A DNA stretch of 64,000 nt from NCBI GenBank assembly GCA_030248295.1, contig JASANH010000519.1:1-64000 (forward strand). Direction: 5' to 3'. Below the pieces are notes generated by a model. The model worked only from the letters and a program-made list of their open reading frames with translations, was not told the origin of the DNA and searched no databases. Positions 11,381 to 27,163 of this stretch are shown in pieces. Made by a program: the position numbers and the translations under genes. Every line of letters begins with the position of its first letter. The first letter of the stretch is position 1. This DNA is from Mesodorylaimus sp. YZB2_4. Lineage: Eukaryota; Nematoda; Enoplea; Dorylaimida; Dorylaimidae.

Positions 11381-11866
11381 ATGCAAGCCCGATTCGACTC
11401 CTCCTACCCAGTTAACAGTGGCAACAAAATCTGCATCTGGCTGGGCAAACTCATCGCCCGTCTCATCGTGTTAGCTCTCATTATTTCCATACTTCTGTCC
11501 CTGCACCTGCGAAACAGGCGAGAAATAAGAATCTTTATTCCCGGCTGGGTATACTGTAGGTGCCTCCACGTATTTGCCTGTATCGATCTTTCGAAGTGTG
11601 GAGTCCAGTGGATGTCTTTATTGCGCTGGGGAAGCCGCTGTTCCTTGCACAGTGATGCTGGACCTGCAGCGCTGTGGTGTAAGGTTTGAAATTACCGTGC
11701 AGCGTACAGTACGTCGATGTACTAGTTAGTTCTTTTCAGTGATCCCGAGGCCTCTACATCAACATCTGAAGGACTCACGCAGGATCAGCATGGATACAAT
11801 CAGACTATCGAGAATTCTCTAACCCCATTGGGCGTCAAGGTTAAAAAAAAGACCAATCCAGACTAG
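11381..11866 (+). CDS. Candidate small single-pass membrane protein
   Basis: Unrecognised. From the ATG at 11381 the frame encodes a polar start, a hydrophobic helix (LIARLIVLALIISILLSL) and a basic stop-transfer stretch (RNRREIR). A second open segment from 11740, after a TTCTTTTCAG acceptor, reads DPEASTSTSEGLTQDQ and ends KKKTNPD at a TAG. Joining them in that frame needs a phase-2 donor. GTGTAAGG near 11681 would serve but is not a strong site, and the stronger adjacent GTAAGG gives a different frame. The exon structure is therefore tentative. Confidence 0.3.
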
Positions 11867-13427
11867 CTGTTACTGTGCAAATCAGGTACACTAAACTCCC
11901 AATCACAACAGGGTACAGCGGGGTTATGTTATATGACATAGGCTATACTGTGTTTGGACTGAAGGCAGTCACCCTAATTAGGCTAGCGGCCTGGTGGGTT
12001 AGGCGTTTTTTCTCACACCACAAGCGAGTGGTCGACTCGCGGCCCACACCAAACTTGTACACTGCCCACATCCTTCAAGCCTCTCATGCTGCCACATACG
12101 TGCTGCCTTTTGCAACCTAAGTCGTACCTACCTGCATGCCAGGAGAAAATGATGGTGGGGGAATCGTCTCAGTAGGGGAAACGTCGCGTCTCACAATCAG
12201 TGAGTCGATTCCCCCGCGAAACAAGGTGAGGGAAACGACACAGTGGGGGAATCGCCACGGGACCGAAATAAGAGCACGGGCGTCCACACGGATCCGATTT
12301 CCGTCAAACTGGATGTTCAGCATACGATTTTGGACGCCTATTGGATCCAACTGCATCCATTTAAGTTTATTACACGAAATATATCCATACATCTACAAAA
12401 CTGATGATTTTTCGATATTTGTCGTCATTCGCCTGATTTGAACAGTGCGCGCTCCACAGCAGACATTGCCAAGAGCTGTCTGCTGCGTAGCGCAAAGCCT
12501 TCGCGGCCTGTGCGAAAATTTTAAAAACGCACTGGCGTCATTGGTAAATATTAGTTTTGGCCGAATTTAGGCATTCGATTGAGAGTATGTGCCTTTTAAG
12601 CTGAGCATCCATCGCCTGTGTGAGCGTTGCAAGGTCGTTCGGCGAGCGGATGGGCGTCCTTTCGTCGATTCATGGATCCCTTCAATTTCATCGATAGGTC
12701 AATCAGATGATATGTTTAGTATATCCACGAGCTATCCTGCTGAAACGACCATCCAAAACTAAATCTTATCCACGCACTGTGCATCATTTTGTCGTCCGCA
12801 AATATCGACCAGATCGGAGCGAAAATCGATTGTCTTCAATATGGACGATCGAACTCAAAAAAGGGTTTTATTATAGCACAATAGATTTTCTGGGGCCTGA
12901 CGACTTTGGTTTTGCATTCATTTGGCTCGTACATGGAGAAGGGTCGTTGCAAACTTCATTTCGTAACTACGGCCTAATAAGAATTATCTGAGCTTATGAG
13001 CTAAACTCACTAAAAGATTGAATGATGCTGTATGAGCACACATGCAATGTCTTATCAGTTTCGTTCCTCAGGCTCCTTGCCATTTATGTTTCGTGATGTT
13101 TTCTTCTCTTCATTCAAGAAGAAAACAAGCCAAGAAAGCGATCAATGAAACTCTTCTCATTCTTTCCCCGAGGCAACAGGTCTGTCATATAATTTTTGAC
13201 ACCATTCTCTTCTCGGGCTCTAACGCAAGTGACGCGTATTGATTATGTGTCATCGTGCGTTTTGCCAAGTTCTCCGGATGAGGGCGTTGTAAAGGCGTAA
13301 CTAATTCTAGGGACGAGACTCTCAGACCTAAATTTTCACGAGAGTGCAAATTGTGTCGTCATTGCAAAACTGGTCGGCTCTGTACATATAGTGGCGGGAG
13401 GAAACATTATTCAATGCTCTCGCAAAC
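11867..13427. other. Intergenic with an inverted-repeat patch
   Basis: No gene recognised. The patch at 12157-12254 is described separately. The rest is AT-rich and holds only short frames without recognisable domains. Confidence 0.5.
12157..12254. repeat. Inverted/direct repeat of GGGGGAATCG
   Basis: GGGGGAATCG at 12157-12166 faces its exact reverse complement at 12206-12215, and a third direct copy lies at 12245-12254. GGGAAACG also occurs twice between and beside them. The arrangement can fold into alternative hairpins. Function unknown. Confidence 0.65.
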
Positions 13428-16400
13428 ATGGCTGCTTTATTAGCTCTCGGACTACTCGCTGCCTTTGCTCTTATATTGAAATTGTATTTATACTTTACTG
13501 CGGGTCGATACTTGGTTAAAAAATCGCTAAAAGGCAAACATATTTTGATCACTGGTGGAACAGCAGGTATTTTCGAATTTCCCCCCGACCCGTTTTAAAG
13601 ATTTTATATTCGCCTTTTTTCAGGGATTGGGAAAGAGACAGTGCGAATCTTGGCTAATCATGGCGCAACGGTTCATGTCTTGGCAAGAGACGTTCAAAAG
13701 GCTGCGAGGATGATTGAGGAAATAAAGTCGACGCTGGGGGCTGATATTGAAGTGCATTCACATGAATTAGATTTAAATAATTTGCAATCGGTACGTCGAT
13801 TCGCCGAGACATTTCTGCCGAGACGGTTCCCCATACATGTGCTAATCAATAATGCGGGATTGGGTAAGTGAGAGGAGGGTGAGATTATCGCGTGTTAGTG
13901 CTCAGCGGCCAACGCGCAATGGAAATCCGGCTAAGACTGTAGAATGCATAGCGGCTCTAGAAAATCGAAAATAATGGGGAATGTCGGGATTGTATCCTAA
14001 GGCATGCGAAGCCACGAAAGCTTGTTTTGTGAAACCTTTCAGGAGAGAAGAAAACATTGGCTACACTAATGGTCTTTTCATTCTTTTTGCTTCGCTATCA
14101 GATCGAAAAGTTTTAAGGGTCAAAAGAGCAAGTGCACTTCTATGACGCATGTCATTTTTTTTTAAGTGACGATTTAAATTGCCATTTCTTCTGGCTCGTC
14201 TCTTATCAGTGAGCTTGCGCGGGAGAGCACATACAAAGGAAAAACTGATAATAATAATAATAATAATGACTTAGCTTGTTTGTCAGGAGGTGCGTCCAGA
14301 ACGGTCCGAAATTCCAGCCCATTTTGTTGCCGCTGTTGTAACGAAAATTTATTCCTGGTCGTGCTATAAATAAACATGATGAATCAATCCTTGATTAGCC
14401 GGCAGCTTAGAATAAGCTGTAATGCGGACTTCCTTCTGTAAAAAAGAACGGATCAGGGGACCAGTCTAGAATAGCTAAGAAAATCAGTGGTCTCTGGGGT
14501 CAACTTATTTGGAGGACATCTTTTGATAGAAAGGCTGCATAGAATCTTCTTTTCACTTTTAGCAAATGCAACTCGAAAAGTGACAGCGGACGGAAACGAA
14601 GAGACTTTCCAAGCCAACCACTTGGGTCACTTTTTGCTTACTAACTTGCTTCTGGATAGAATCATCGAAAGCGGGCCCGGCTCCCGAATTATCAATGTCT
14701 CATCGCATGCTCACCGTCACGCTAACCACATCGACATTAGCGACTTGAACTTCGAACATCGCCCGGTCAAATTGGCTAACCTGGTGCCCTATTTCGAGAG
14801 CAAGTTGGAGAATATATTATTCACGCGTGAGTTATCTCGGCGATTATATGGAAAGGGTATGAGCGGATTAGAAGCTGGGAAATCAGGTTTTGAAGCTGAC
14901 GATGAAACTATTCTAGGCGTTACGGTCAATGCGTTGCACCCGGGTGTGGTCAGGACGGACCTTTTGAGAGATTTCCCATGGTACAGTCCACTCACAGTTG
15001 TCATGCAGATGATCATGCTGCTTGCTAAGGTAAGGTGAGGAAATGATCAAAACGTGCAAGACACTAGAGGGTGTGGCGCGCAATCTTTTCAAGCATTCTC
15101 GCAACTTTTTCGCACTCCATCCAGTGAATCAATTTTAAAAAAGTCGTAAGGACTTTTTGAAGAACTCATTTTCATATGTGCATTTAGCAGTAACCTGTAT
15201 CGCGTGATATTTTTTGAATTTTACACAGCACAAAACGAGATGCACCTTGGTTGGGAGGTTGAAGAAAGTAAGACGCAATTTAGTGAAAAACCAACTACGG
15301 CCAAAAGCTTGCTATTTTAAGATTGACGCTTTATGTGACGGACTAGCAACAAGCTGCAACTTAATCAGGCCAGGTTTCTGCTAGATTGTAAGACGTTAGG
15401 TGAACAGATCCAAGGTGGTACCAGCCACACAGTATGTGCGCGGCCGCTAAAGGCGAATTCACATTGGAGACGCACCATCCGACCGAGCCGAGCCGACCAT
15501 CCGAGGTAGTATTCACATTGACTATGCGTCCAGTGCGTCCTGCGTCTCTTACGTCTCGCGTCTAATGCGTCTTGCGTCCAGTGCGTCTGGAGCGGCCAGC
15601 CGATGCTCTATTCACATTGACTTGCGTCCAATGCGTTCCGCTCGGTTTGCTCGGCTCGGTCGAAGTTGAGAATTGTCAACTTTTCCAACCGAGCTCACCT
15701 GTGCTTGGACTTGCAAATATTGGTATTTTGATCAGTTTTTATTCAATTTTGGCTGGAGACGCGTGGAAGTGAAATTGTTAATGGAGAGCGAGAAAAACTA
15801 CATCCCCGCTACCAATGGGGATGCACTGTGATTATGGTTTTGCATGAATTGGGCATATCGCAACCTAAAACTTGCTCCCGTTTGGGCCTGAGGCGAGCCA
15901 CGGCTGTACGCGGCCACTGTGCATACAATATATCAAGATCTAAAAATGTCAAACATTGCCCAAAATGCATATTCCACAAGGGGTGCATGAGCTAAGAATG
16001 ATTGGCAAGCTCGGGAGAGAGCACTGAATTACCGGAGGTCAGTCTGCTTAAAAAGGACACTTTGGTGCATAGATATCCTCTCTGTGTTTGAACACTGCAG
16101 GAGTGCAGTAAAGGGTAATTTGCGTTATGATAATAGAAAAGATAGTCGACGAAGCTTTCGTCAGCCAATGGCCAGTCATTTAGAATGGTTCAAGATAACG
16201 GCTGTTAAAAAAGTTTTTCGCCGACGGCGGCGGTGGGTGTACAGTATGGTCTCGCTTCTCGCGCGGGGGGGGGCGATCTCTCGGACCGAGCCCGCATTGT
16301 TTCAGACAAAATAACGAAGCTCGGTCGGTCAACGCCAATGTGAATGCACCGACCGAGCCACCCGACCGCAATCGGAGCCAACCGCATGAACGCAAGCCGA

Positions 16401-17548
16401 GCAAACCGAGCTTTTCAATGTGAGCATTATGCGGCTCGGTTAGCTCGGTCGTCTCTGCTCGGTTCTTGCGGCGGACGCACCAAACGCAGCAATGTGAATT
16501 CGCCTTAATTGTGGAGGCACTCAGCCAGAGTACTTCCTCGAAAACCCACTTACCCTGCTCCCATGGTTCAGTCTGGTTCTGCTTTTCTGTCTAAAATTTT
16601 TCCGGACCATGCGACGTTGCGGCTAACGATCACGACGTATGCAATGTGTGTATGCAAGACTAGTCTTCGGATATACGCAGCGTGAGAGGAGTTAATGAGG
16701 TGCGTGTCAACAAGCACGAAAGTCAAGATAAGACGTGCTATAAGGTCATTCAGGCAGGAAACAAGGGGTACCGCAACGACCAATCTCTTTTTAAAGTTAA
16801 CCCTCTCACATCCTCTCCGAGGTGATAAATAATTCTTCTGAGAAACTTCGGGTGGATGGTGGTTATTTTAAAGGGGAATGATCTATTGAAACTAATGACA
16901 GATATTAACTCTTCAGAGCATATGGAAGCCAAAAATATCTTTCTTCTTGCACTAGACCAAAATGTGAAAATCCCAAACACGGAACAGCCCCCAGGTCTTT
17001 GTCAGAAGTAGAACAGCTTTTGTGTCTCACGCTCACAAATAGGACAGCCATCTACATTTCACTGTGAACCTGGTCGTCGTGCTAGACACCCTCACTACAG
17101 TATTTAGTATACACTGGCATTGGAGCACTATATTTAGCCAAGTTTTAAAAGCGACCGTATCTAATCTGCGGCGTGGGTTTTCCTGTACAAGTAGTATTGT
17201 AGCCACGGTAAATGTACAAGGCCCTAACATGTCTCACACTGCCAGTGCACTTACGTACGATTAGATTACTTCTACTTTAGATAACTCTCTCCATACACCA
17301 CACTAATGGTTATAATATGCCAATCATCTGTTTCTGGCTTTTCACCCCAATTCTTTGCATTTGTTTAGACTCCTTTAGAAGGAGCTCAAACGACCATCTT
17401 CTTGGCCGTAGCTGACGAAGTGGCCAATGTGAGTGGCCATTATTTCATGGACTGTAAGCCCGCAGCTACGAACCTGCTGGCTTTGGACGATCAAGTAGCA
17501 GTGGACTTGTGGAACGAAAGCGCCCGTTTGGCTAATCTTAAGTTTTAA
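13428..17548 (+). CDS. Short-chain dehydrogenase/reductase, retinol dehydrogenase 11-14-like
   Basis: A membrane-anchored NADP(H)-dependent oxidoreductase, probably acting on retinoids or other lipid carbonyls at the ER. About 341 aa in four exons: 13428-13566, 13624-13863, 14563-15029 and 17369-17548, with matching phases. An N-terminal hydrophobic anchor (ALLALGLLAAFALILKLYLYF) precedes the Rossmann motif TGGTAGIG. NNAG follows, then ANHLGHFLLTNLL, the structural serine in NVSS, the catalytic YFESK (YxxxK) and the HPGVVRT loop. This order and the length match RDH11-14-type classical SDRs. Intron 2 (about 700 bp) has a TAA microsatellite, and intron 3 (2.3 kb, far longer than its neighbours) contains a terminal-inverted-repeat transposon. 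Substrate is inferred from family only. Confidence 0.9.
14246..14268. repeat. (TAA)n microsatellite
   Basis: About seven uninterrupted AAT/TAA units in intron 2 of the SDR gene. Confidence 0.8.
15451..16505. mobile_element. Non-autonomous DNA transposon with TIRs (PIF/Harbinger-like TSD)
   Basis: A 1,055-bp unit begins AGGCGAATTCACATTG and ends with its exact reverse complement CAATGTGAATTCGCCT. TAA directly flanks both sides (15448-15450 and 16506-16508), a 3-bp target duplication of the type made by PIF/Harbinger elements. Inside, ATTCACATTG recurs on the left (about 15511 and 15611) and CAATGTGAAT-like copies recur on the right (about 16337 and 16415), giving nested inverted repeats. The left arm has short TGCGTC(C)-based repeats and both arms are rich in ACCGAGC/GCTCGGT. 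No transposase frame is present. It sits within intron 3 of the SDR gene, plausibly explaining that intron's size. Family assignment rests on the TSD alone. Confidence 0.88.
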
Positions 17549-18153
17549 TTCGTGTATTGTATGAACTTGTGTTCACTACTTACAGCATGCGCTGGTTTAG
17601 TACAAAATGATTTTACCGAGTATGACATAGATATAGAATGGTAATGGGATGGATTCAAGCTGATCCACTTTGATCAATATGCGTATATATAATATATATA
17701 GTGTGGTAAGATTTAGGCTTTTGTCATTGACTTGCGATAGTTATAGGTATTTCAGAGGGATCCATAAGTTCTGTGCTGCGACAAAAGATCGATGTATCGT
17801 GCTGGTGCTCGGGATTAGTAAAAGTAGAATTCTAGACTCCGTGAAAGCTGCTTTTGAGTTAAATTTTGAACACAATCACCAATTAAATTAGGTCATGTTT
17901 CTGCCCCGTGAGTTGTTTAGTCTCGGGCTGTACATTCAAGCGATGTAGCAAAATGATATCATAAACAGGCGACGTCATCGACAAAAAATTAATAGCACCA
18001 ACGGTGGTTTAGACGACCGTGGACACAACAGAAAAAAGACATGTGCTGTACATGAACTGTAATCAGGACTACAGTATATGGCACCAGATGCAATGTGAAA
18101 ATGTGCCCTAGAAGTGCTCTTGCGAGTCATGTACATTATGTCTGAGCAGCCAT
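17549..18153. other. Convergent intergenic region between SDR and JNK
   Basis: AT-rich 3' flanks of two convergent genes, including a TATATA-rich patch near 17686-17700. No gene seen. Confidence 0.5.
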
Positions 18154-21352
<3,199 letters not shown>

Positions 21353-24300
21353 CTGCTCCGAGCCCGCCAGACCGGGTTATCTAGGGAAAGTCAAATTAGC
21401 ACAATCCGCTCATTCTCTAATCGTTTCGAAGGCTCGTAATGACTGATTGACTTGAAATGACTAAATGGGTTCTTCTAAAAATAAGTGCACAATTGTTGAT
21501 TAGGATTTGGAAAATCTGACAGCTCCTGTCGATCCCTCGTTAGGCACTCACAAGCGGTGACCTAGCTTGGATGCAGGAACCGATTATCTTCGTCAAAACC
21601 TGGGAAAATGGGTCAATTCGCGTAATTCCAGGAGTGCACGAACCGATTTTAATGCAAGCCTGGTTGGCTGGGAGACAGCTTGAGGCGGCGCATGACTACC
21701 ACCTGTACAAGATCCAGCATTGAATCCCTGGGCATTCTGTAAAAACAGAACGAGCGGACAAGGAAAAACTGGATTCCATTTGCCCAATCCCTGCTTCCCA
21801 ATGAGCGGAACAGGCGACGGACGCTAGTTGGAAGGGATTGGTAAAGAACTAATCACAATGCCCAAATGCGTAATGAGAAAAGAAGCAGCGATGTGCATAA
21901 TAGGAATCGGGAGCTGCCGTCCGTCTCTGGGCGAGGATGATGGGCTTACACAGAGCACACAAGCGTCATACATCCGCCCACTGTTATTCCGTCGTAGAAG
22001 GCAAACGAGCGGATAATGAAGGCACGATGGATGCTGCCGTGCCTTCTTCGCTCCCAACCAATTCTACACAGCCCGTCGTCGCTAAGGCAAGAACCAGAGA
22101 GGAGAATAAGGAAGTACGTATGACTCGAACGTAGCTTACAACTGGACCTTTCCACGGGGGATGGAGAAAAAGGGACGGGCGACGTGTCAATGTTGAAAGG
22201 TTGCCTACAGAAAAATTGATCCGATGACAAATGTACGCACCAGAAGTGGAACAAATTATTTGTGGACCTTGCCACTTTCCAAACATTGTTCAAGCCGAAA
22301 TAATAAACCCGTCCAACCGCCCTCTCATGCCTCGCCTTGATGAGACCGAAAGAAGATAAGTGCCAACTATCACTTTCGAGGACATGCACAATGGCGGCTC
22401 CCCACCCTCAAAAATAAGTTGCCGAAGAGAGTTGAAGGGGCATTTGTCATCAGTCTGCGCCCACTACTGATCCTGAAAATAGGATTGTCAGAAAAAGAAA
22501 ATTACTCTGAGGGCGGCGTAAAAAGTGTCGCCCGGCGGATCGAAGCGTTAGCAGGGGCTCAGCTGCATAGAAGGCGAAGCTGCTAAAGTGTCCGCGACCG
22601 CAGCCTGCTTTGTCAAGAGCCAAGCGGCGCCGCCTACTGGTCAACAGATAAGCTATCGATTCTAGTTGGCCTCATGCTGAGAGTGCTCAACCGAGAGCCA
22701 AGCTCAACCTCAGAGCGAGCGGGTTAATCGAAGCAGCTAAAAACGGCAAACGCCTAGCGCTAGACTACTCTCTTGAAGAAGACGAGACGACCCTGTTCAT
22801 AAAGCCGAATGTACTCACTGCTGGGCTGTAATATATTTGAGACCCGCCCGATTTTGGAAACGATCAAAGGGTAGATTAGAAGCGAAAGCAGACTCGATTG
22901 CGTCTGCCAGCAGATTGTAAACAAATATTACGATTGAGGGGAGGATTCGAACACAGCTTTCAGTAGGGGCATATAAGGCCGGTCAAGTAGTGAGCCTCTG
23001 TGTTGATGACGGGTCTAGTTTTGACTGGAAAATAAGCTAGTTTTAAAGGCCTCTAGCAGAAGGAAAGGACATAAAGACCTATTGACTATTGCAATAGCAC
23101 AAAGAATAAGGGAGCCGAATTCACTGCGCTCATTTCCGTGAAAAAGGTTTGCGCGTGGCCACCGATCAAAAGCATTAGCTGATTTCCTTTCAGGTCACAG
23201 GAAAAATGGATACAGTAATTCAAATAAGTTACTTGATGACGTGTCAGTTCAGGGCTCACTAGATGATATGTGTGTTCAGTACACCGCTGAAAGAGTATTT
23301 GATGGATAAGCCACGCAGATATCACTCAAGTCGGACATGCGCGTTGTCTCCCGAGAGAAGCCACAGGTGGCACGGGAGGAACTCGGTGTTGGACGGAAGA
23401 ACAGAAGGCTCTTCGCGTTGTTTCGCTCATTTTAGTTCGTCACACTGAAAGGTAGGGTTTGTAAATGCCCAAAGTCCTTGGGCGCTGCATAGGCCCCGCT
23501 TTCAAGCTTCCGACGATGGTGCTGACCCCTGGCTCTGGTCTGGACTGGTTGGTCATCGATGTCACTGACCACTCACCCTGAGCTACTCTCTTGTTCGCTG
23601 CACTGTCAGGCTGTCCGTGAAGTGCATACGGTGCAGATTGGGCAGCTGAAACACCTATACTGTACTACTGTAGCGCGCTGTTCATGTCTCTTCGTGCCAA
23701 TTCAAAAACGAAGTCTTTCAATAAGAAAATCAACGTCTTTTATTGCATCCGATGATGATTGCATCTGTCTTGATTACAGTACTTTTCAGCAATGTGCACC
23801 TGTAAGCCACATTGATTTCAGCATAGGTTTTTTTGTGTATTTGCTTTATTGCACTGTCAAGCAGAGCAATGATGGTCAGGGGTGCGAAGACTGCTCACAC
23901 GGACTACTGTTGTTTTTTACTGCGCCAAAACGCTAGACGCTCTCTGACTGCAGTGCTCATCAGTTTAGCGGGTCTGTTTTCTGGCTGATCAGAGCTACTA
24001 TTCAGCCGCAAGTGCATCTGATTCCATCCAGCGCTGTCTTGTTTTCATGTTGGTCATATTTCAGCCTAACTTATTTACGTACCTTTGCAGTCATGGCGCC
24101 GTTGTCAGCTGAAGTCTGGCAATTGTGTGCAGACACCTATGTCGGAAGCAGCCGATACTTTGCAATTACAATCTAATGCGTTTACCATCTCCGGTGCTAC
24201 TGATCTGTATGTAAGGCTAGAAGCAACAGCAGACCAAACATAGCAGCAAAGTCAGACTGCAAGCCAGCTTACTAAAGGAGACTCACATAAGCGAAAGTGT

Positions 24301-24413
24301 CTGACGCCGCGTTGAAGGTTTTATGATAATTAGTTGACGACATGAAAAAGTGTCAACGAATTCATTACCAAACGAGACAAGACCGAAAACAGTGTTGTTG
24401 CACTGGATATTGC
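21353..24413. other. 3-kb region without a recognised gene
   Basis: No domain or reliable exon chain on either strand. It probably includes the JNK promoter and possibly its missing first exon. A minus-strand segment near 21590-21735, after a TTTTTACAG acceptor, is open and exon-like (NAQGFNAGSCTGG...), but I found no good donor to join it to JNK. Confidence 0.4.
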
Positions 24414-24420
24414 TATATAA
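24414..24420 (+). promoter_or_regulatory. TATA box of the EB-module protein gene
   Basis: TATATAA lies 80 bp upstream of the ATG at 24494, with a TCAGT initiator-like sequence near 24454. This leaves a short 5' UTR of about 40-50 bp. Confidence 0.55.
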
Positions 24421-24493
24421 GGACCAGGACGGCTCTCAGATGTCACCAGTCATTCAGTGTTCATTTAATCTACAGTTGAGCAAAAGTGCAAAA

Positions 24494-26230
24494 ATGAAGT
24501 GGGTTATTGCAATCTGGTGGCTCCTCTTGATCCAGTCCAAGGCTATGATTTCGGCTGAAAATGAGGAGAGCGTGGAAACTGAACAAGACGATGGCCAAGC
24601 GCAGCCTGAACCATTGGAAGAGACAAATAAGGGGAACGGCAAAGAAGAAACTGGAGGACAAGAGCCGCCAGGGAAGAAAAGGAATCTGTCCCTGCTGAAC
24701 AGCCTTGTTCCTCAGGGAGGCGGGCTGCCAAACCTTTCACTCCCTAATGCCCAAGGTGGTTTTTCTGTTCCAAATGTGCCCTCTCTACCTGGGGGACAAA
24801 GCCTTCCCCAACTACCCGGAGGTTTGCCTGGTGTACCTCAGATTCCTGGCGGTCAAGGCCTACCTGGCGTGCCCCAGTTGCCTGGCTTGCCTCAATTCCC
24901 CGGTGTCCCAAACCTGCCACAAATACCTGGTATTCCAGATGGGCTGGGTGGGAGCTCGTTCTTCCAACTAGGCCAACAACAGCTTCAAACGCGTTGTCGA
25001 CGCCACGAGGAATGTGGAAACAATATGATCTGCAATTCGAACGTCTGCACTCCAGCTGTGCCTCTCGGTGGGTCGTGCAACAGCGACAGCCAGTGCCATG
25101 CCTTAATTGGCCTCTTAAGTGGGTGCCGAGGGGGCATTTGCTTATCCATATCTGGTAATATTCTTTTTACTTCTGAATGAGTTAATTGCCAGAAACCTAT
25201 TTTCATATTTTCAGTCAATCTGAACCTATTTGGCCAATCACAACCGCAGTTTCCACAAACTTCGCCTAATCAACAAAACTGGACATCTCAATCATTATTC
25301 AATGGCGGATATCCACCCCAGAGTGGTTACTGTTCAAATGGGGGCAGCCCAGTGCTGCACCCGGGTACTTCATACCCGCGGCCCTGCACTGCCAATTCTG
25401 GACAATTCTACGGCCAATATCAATATCAGCCAGGCCAACAGGAATGCCCCTTTGGCTCCACTTGCGACTTTCGCACAAATATTTGCTGCACCCAACCGAA
25501 TCCGTGGTCTGGTGGTAACAGCTGGGGTCAAAATCCGTGGCAAAATCCATCACCCTGGAATCCATGGGGTCAACCAAACAGCCCGTACAATCCATATAAT
25601 CCATATAATCCAAACCAAGGCAACCCAGGACAATTCTCGTTTTCCGGCTGGAATCAACCCGGTCAAAATCAATACCCCGGATATCCAGGTTACAGTCAGT
25701 ACCCTGGATCCAATCAGTATCCCGGGTCCAATCAGTTCCCAGGATACCCTGGATACAATCAGCCCGGCTCAAACCAGTATCCAGGATTCAATCAATACCC
25801 TGGATATCCAAGTTCGAATCAATATCCCGGATCCACCTACCCTATCGCGAACCAGCAGCTCGGCTTTAACCCGTTCGCCCATGGTAACGTGCAGCCAGGT
25901 TCTCAAATGCAATTGCCGCAACAAGGTAACCACGCAGTGGATGGCAGCTGCACTTTGTTGCACTGCTACAGGAAACAGATGCTTGCGAATTCTCGTGCTA
26001 TTACTTCAGGCGTCTGCTATCCGGACGAAGAGTACACAGGTCAGACGTGCACTTTGACCTCTCCAACCAGCTACACCCGCTGTCCACCAAACGCCATTTG
26101 TCGGTCGAACGGTGCTTGCTGCATTGCGAAGGTATGAGTAGGCAGGTGGGCATTGGTAGAGGCCTCACTTATTGCTTTCCAGACAAACATTCAACCTAGA
26201 GAGTTAGAGAAGAAGGAAACAAGTCCCTGA
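24494..26230 (+). CDS. Secreted Pro/Gly/Gln-rich repeat protein with EB-like cysteine modules
   Basis: About 541 aa in three exons: 24494-25154, 25215-26131 and 26183-26230. A signal peptide (MKWVIAIWWLLLIQSKAMIS) leads into an acidic Glu-rich region. About 100 residues of LPGxPxxPG-like repeats follow. A cysteine module comes next (CRRHEEC...MICNSNVC...GSCNSDSQC...CRGGIC) with the spacing of EB modules. The second exon has a 12-residue-scale repeat built on NQYPGYPG and NPYNPYNP. A second cysteine cluster closes the protein (SCTLLHC...GVCYPDEEY...RCPPNAICRSNGACC). The composition suggests an extracellular matrix, cuticle or adhesive protein; this is inference. The frame could also end at 26137 without the last intron, but GTATGAG...TTTCCAG gives a clean final exon (TNIQPRELEKKETSP). 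Confidence 0.75.
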
Positions 26231-27163
26231 ATGCACGACTGATAAGACCAGTTGCTGAAACAAAGTTTTTCTTGATACCGAGAGTGTAACGTGCCAAGTT
26301 CTAATATACAGTATGATTCACTAGTGCCTTGTGCATACGAGTATTGACAGTAAAACGTTCCGTACATTTGCGCTTACACGCCTACTGAATCACAAGTACC
26401 AGCAGTCTTGTACGCTTGTTATTGTCGCCTCTGAGAACACCATACGACATTTTCATTGTTAATCAGGGGTAGCACGTGCCTTTTCGACACAGCGGTAATA
26501 TCTTATCTTACACAACCATGACGTCTCCCCTTATCGTTGACGTCGTTTACTGAAAATGCACATCCGTGAAAAGGCCCCATCTGGCATCGCCGATATTCAT
26601 TTTCGCACGAGGACACGGCCTTTGACGTTTCTTTTATTGTTCATCCGTTCCACATTCAATGGACTCCTGTACGAAGTGTGTTTGGAAGACGTGATCTGAA
26701 AGTGGATAATAGGATTCACAATTGGATTAATTCGCATTTTGTATTCCAAATTGATGTAAGTGCTCATGGGCTATTTTCTGGCCAGTACAAATGTCAAGGC
26801 CTAGTGATCATTTTACTCAGGTCTAAACATGAAGGGGCCACGGAAAATGCCGTATCAATGAACGTGTGGTATTTTCCATTTCAAGGCTAAAAATACATGG
26901 GCTCCGAATAAATAGGCATAGGCAAGAAATACTGTAGGTTCATACCCTGCTTGTTGGTCACATCAGTTACCGTCCCTATTTTCATAACCAGCGATGGCAA
27001 GTGCTCGAGCGAGAGCGTAATACGGTCCAGTAGCCAGTGGTCGCTCACTGCACAACTACAGCCGTTAACTTCCTCTTGAGTCATTTTATTTTACTCAAAA
27101 AACTAGAAACCCAATTTTCTCCATTTCTTAATCAGAAACTGACTACCCTCACTTTTACAGACA
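26231..27163. other. Convergent intergenic region
   Basis: 3' flanks of the EB-module gene and of the minus-strand GPCR. No gene was recognised. TACTGTA-type 7-mers occur near 26306 and 26930. Confidence 0.5.

Noticed and set aside
21946..22389. 147-codon minus-strand frame
   Set aside because: The composition is not protein-like, there is no recognisable motif, and it does not splice in phase with JNK.
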